From Cymodocea nodosa (lineage: Eukaryota; Streptophyta; Magnoliopsida; Alismatales; Cymodoceaceae): a stretch of 64,000 nt of DNA. A program made the translations under genes and the position numbers. The stretch spans positions 20,302,001-20,366,000 of the forward strand of contig CM072342.1 of NCBI GenBank assembly GCA_036874045.1. Reading direction: 5' to 3'. The notes below the pieces were generated by a model that saw only the letters and a program-made list of their open reading frames with translations, did no database searches and was not told the origin of the DNA. Positions 60,845 through 64,000 of this stretch are shown piece by piece; position 1 is the stretch's first letter; every line of letters starts with the position of its first letter.

Positions 60845-62820
60845 AAGCAAGTGAACGTTTTCACCATTGTCATGAGCATTCATGAAACATGTAGCCGACT
60901 CGAGGATTGAATTGAAACAAACGATTGCGGTTGGCCTGAAAGGTTAAGAATGGGATGCTTTTGAAGGTCTCTACTGCACTAAACTCTAGAAGCAGTCGCA
61001 TAGCAAGGAGCTCATTTTCGCTAGTTAATGTGATGATGCTTGATGTTGCAAGTAAGACAGTGAAACTTGTTTTCTTGTCAAAAGACTTGAGCTTTAAGCA
61101 CCGAGGCTGATACACATTTTGTGTAAATTAACCTATTGAAATAAGCTAGCTTATCTTTGAAGATGTAGTAAATAACATGACTCTCTTTTTTCCACTAATG
61201 TTCATTGCCCTTGCACTTGGGCACTCTTTCCCATTCCCACAAAACAAGCGATCGAGAAGAGTGTGGTGGAGATGATGCATAGTTGTTGAGAATGGTGTCA
61301 GATGATTGAATTTTGCGTTGTTGCTTGCGTCTCTATTCCTTGTTGGTGTTCATTGAGATTTGTGGATTCTCTAGGCTACTACCCCCTACCAATTACTTAT
61401 TTTCTTTGTAAGAATATCAACTCATTCAAATGGTTGTTAAACATGCAGACGATTCATGCCACCACAACTTGTACAAGGCTTGCTTATCACACCTACGTGC
61501 ATTGGATCAAAGGATGAAACTCTCAGGTGGAAAACCAAGCTGGACAAATGTGATCGATGGAAAACTAAGCTGAGTTCCAAAACCAGACAAGTCAACTGGG
61601 TTATTTCACAGCAACTGGAGGCAACCTTGGATGGGATCGATATTTCAGTTTCGTGGATGACTAATTAATTAACACCATGTGCAGCTTCTTAGTTTTCCAT
61701 GGGATATGGAAATAACCTAAAACACAATGAAACTGGTGGTAGATCTTTGGTAGAGCTTTTAATATATCTGACAAGTTTAGCTGTAACTTCATAATGTTTC
61801 GTGGAAAGTTTGATTACAAATTAATTGAGAGGATTCACAGGAAATTAAGGTAATTTTGGGATTGGTTATGAATATGCATATTAATTCTTCAATGGTTGGT
61901 GGGATCCTTGAAGAAGTGACTATTATCCGAAGGTTTGCAATCTACCAGGTGCATTTCTTTCCAGACATCAAGAATATAATATTCGTATTGTGAAACGTCG
62001 AGACTTCGAAGGAGGCCTACAAATTACTTGGAAGATCTTTGATACAAAACTGGGAATGAAGTGTGGTGTAGACTTGAGTTGGTTGATCAAGATTTTTGTA
62101 AGCATCAAGACATCAACAACACGAGTGTCATTTGTGTTGCAAGTGATCTTAGATTGAGTGTAGGATTGAGAAAGTTGAAGAAAGCAATTCAGAAAGACTT
62201 GCTTCAGGAAATGAAGTAGTGGATTTTGAAGGCGACAAATTTGATTCTCGTACTCCACCCATTCGTTGGTCAGTCCTTCAAGTAAAGAAAGGGATACAAA
62301 TAATTTAATGTTGTTATAAGTAAATAATCCTTAATAATAATAATAATAATGTTGTTACCACTGCTGTTATAAATCCTCCCATATCTTTCCACCACCTTTC
62401 TCCACCCACGTTTCTCTCCCCTCACCATCTCTCTCTCGGCGGGCGGTCGGCTTCTTCCCTTTTTCGTTGCTTTCATCCCAAGCCAACAGCTGCTCACTTG
62501 GAGGTTTCTGTTGATTGCCAGATTCATCCCTCACCCCTCCCTTTGTCCTCTGGTTTGTTCCCTCTTCCTTGTCCTCCTCCTTTCTCTTCCCGCCGCTTAA
62601 TCTTCCTGTGCCTGTCCTCCTTCCCTTCCCTTCGCTTTGGGGGTTTCATTGTTTCCGCTCCGCTCGTCGGATTTCGGTATTCACACCGTGGAATCTTCCC
62701 CTTTGGCATCTGGTTTTTGCTTCGTGGACTTTGCTGTTTAGTATGGACTTACAGATGCTTTGTTTTGCGTCCGACAATGCATGTTTTACCAAGGCCCTCT
62801 GTTCTCAAAAAGTTGATTAC
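60845..62820. other. Spacer and probable 5' leader of the WDR26-like gene
   Basis: About 60845-62300 holds the lipoyl synthase 3' flank and unassigned DNA. A (TAA)n run is at 62331-62350. From about 62390 to 62740 the strand is C/T-rich (TCTCTCCCC, TTCCCTTCCC), as in plant 5' leaders. No other gene is supported. Confidence 0.5.
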
Positions 62821-62825
62821 AATTA

Positions 62826-63405
62826 CTTGATGACTTTGGTTATGAGAAAAATGGAGCAATTTTAGAGGGAGAGTCGGGAACACATCTGCATACACCTGAG
62901 GTGACTTTGTTTAGGAAACAATTACTTGATGGAAATTGGAAAGAATGCATGGTTACATTGCACAAAATTAACATCACAGATGAAAGTGTTCTGAGGTCTG
63001 CCTCTTTCTTAATAATGGAGCAGAAATTCTTTGAACTAGTGAGTAGTGGCAGAGTGATGGATGCATTGAAGAGTCTGAGAAGTTACTTATCTTCACTTTT
63101 GCATTTACAGAAAACGGGTTCACGAACTTGCTGGTTGTCTTGTGTCCCCCTCACGATGTAACCTTCTTGGGTTTAATGGTCAGGGAGCTGAGAGTGCAAG
63201 TTCCCGTATGAAGCTTCTAGAGGAACTGCAGAAACTGCTTCCTCCCACTATCATGATAGCAGAAAATCGATTGGAACATTTGGTTGAACAGGCTCTTAAT
63301 GTTCAGAAAGAAGCCTGTATTTTTCATAACTCTTTAGATAGCTCACTGTCCTTGTACTCGGATCATCAATGTGGCAGGGAGAAGATACCTTCTCAAAGCT
63401 TGCAG
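62826..63405 (+). pseudogene. WDR26-like LisH/CTLH segment with apparent frameshifts
   Basis: The translated pieces match the N-terminal LisH/CTLH part of plant WDR26-like proteins (At5g08560 type), subunits of the GID/CTLH ubiquitin ligase. They include FGYEKNGAILEGESG, LFRKQLLDGNWKE, SASFLIMEQKFFELV, then RVHELAGCLVSPSRC, LLEELQKLLPPTIMI, NRLEHLVEQAL and SLYSDHQCGREKIPSQ. The last ends at a good donor (63406). Two frame changes are needed: near 62820, where the upstream LisH helix would be, and near 63100, where one extra T in a T run shifts RVHELAG into another frame. WD40 exons are not seen before the window ends. It is either a broken gene or one carrying assembly errors. Confidence 0.62.
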
Positions 63406-64000
63406 GTTAGCGCTGAAGATGTTTACTGTATTAGAAAATGTATTCTTTCATGTTAAGCAAACAAGCACATAGTGGTCTGCCAACTTATTCATTGATATTG
63501 CTTTATGTACTCTTAAAAATTTTTCGTGGTTGTCTTAACTTTTAGTATTCTCTTATTCCTTGGCATCTCACTTGCTGAAAAGAAACTTGTATGGTAACTT
63601 TACCAGTTCTAAGCCTTGTGTTAGGCTTTTAAATGGGAGGTGGGCACAAGGTGAGTATGGACATCCTTACCAGTGGCAGAGCCACTTGTTAAGATGGTGG
63701 GTCATATAACGCACCCGAAATTTCGGAAAACTTCTTTCATTATATTATATTAATTTTTTTGCATTATCTTGAACAAATATTATGAGCTACCTTAAATCAC
63801 AAGTTAATTGAAGTAATTAATTACTTTGTACTCGTGCTACATATGTGAAAGGATAATTGACTATGTGAAATATGACTTAGATTGTTTTAATAATATTAAT
63901 ATAATATAATTTTATTTAAATTTTAATTTATTAACTAATATTTTATGATCCATTCTTCTAAATTTTCAACTCTAGCAGTGATATTTACCCTTATCCTTGA
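63406..64000. other. Intron or flank after the WDR26-like segment
   Basis: No WD40 exon was recognised. From about 63670 there is a repeat-like stretch (AGTGGCAGAGCCACTTG, then GGTGGGTCATATAACGCACCCG) of a style common at the edges of plant transposable elements, running into AT-rich DNA. Confidence 0.4.

Noticed and set aside
1-64000. CRISPR array, bacterial operon or viral gene cluster
   Set aside because: No regularly spaced identical repeats with unique spacers, no operon-like gene packing and no viral structural genes were seen. All genes are intron-bearing plant genes.
1-64000. Functional tRNA or rRNA genes
   Set aside because: The only Pol III-like boxes found (23291-23343 and about 31918-31975) sit in diverged SINE-like sequence without a foldable complete tRNA cloverleaf.

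Overview
This is nuclear DNA of a flowering plant. Every protein gene recognised is split by GT-AG introns (one GC-AG), and the products are plant-type: MED11, a Vma22-like assembly factor, an EH-domain endocytic protein, FANCJ helicase, mitochondrial uL3, a REB1-like Myb protein, a PUB4-like U-box protein and plastid lipoyl synthase. First exons look GC-rich against AT-rich later exons and introns, a gradient typical of commelinid monocots such as gingers, bananas or palms. The species cannot be fixed from sequence alone.

Layout. 1-1002 (-) holds the first three exons of MED11, cut by the window edge. 1003-5628 is intergenic, with tandem repeats and a GC-rich block that may be retrotransposon-derived. 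5629-7290 (+) is a small Vma22/CCDC115-like gene. 8148-19220 (-) is a 13-exon EH-domain gene. An 895-bp divergent promoter follows, and then 20116-35296 (+) a 28-exon FANCJ-type helicase whose leader carries a duplicated E2F site. 36327-40111 (+) encodes mitochondrial ribosomal protein uL3. 41538-48003 (+) encodes a lysine-rich REB1/TTF1-like Myb protein. 49263-52746 (-) encodes a U-box/ARM E3 ligase. 55355-58537 is a decayed PIF/Harbinger transposon. 59089-60844 (+) is only the C-terminal half of plastid lipoyl synthase. 62826-63405 (+) is a WDR26-like LisH/CTLH segment with apparent frameshifts, near the window end.

The genes do not form one pathway; this is ordinary gene-dense euchromatin. 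The less ordinary material lies in introns and spacers: an Au-type SINE, a second tRNA-derived SINE, antisense copia and LINE fragments, Tourist-like MITEs, a 100-bp tandem repeat, an 84-bp minisatellite that lengthens a protein, and splice variants that keep the reading frame. I found no clearly new biological system. The best leads are the E2F-duplicated helicase leader, the beheaded lipoyl synthase and the frame-preserving splicing options in the Vma22-like gene.

Exon coordinates were joined by hand from splice signals, reading-frame phase and remembered family sequence. No alignment or search was run.
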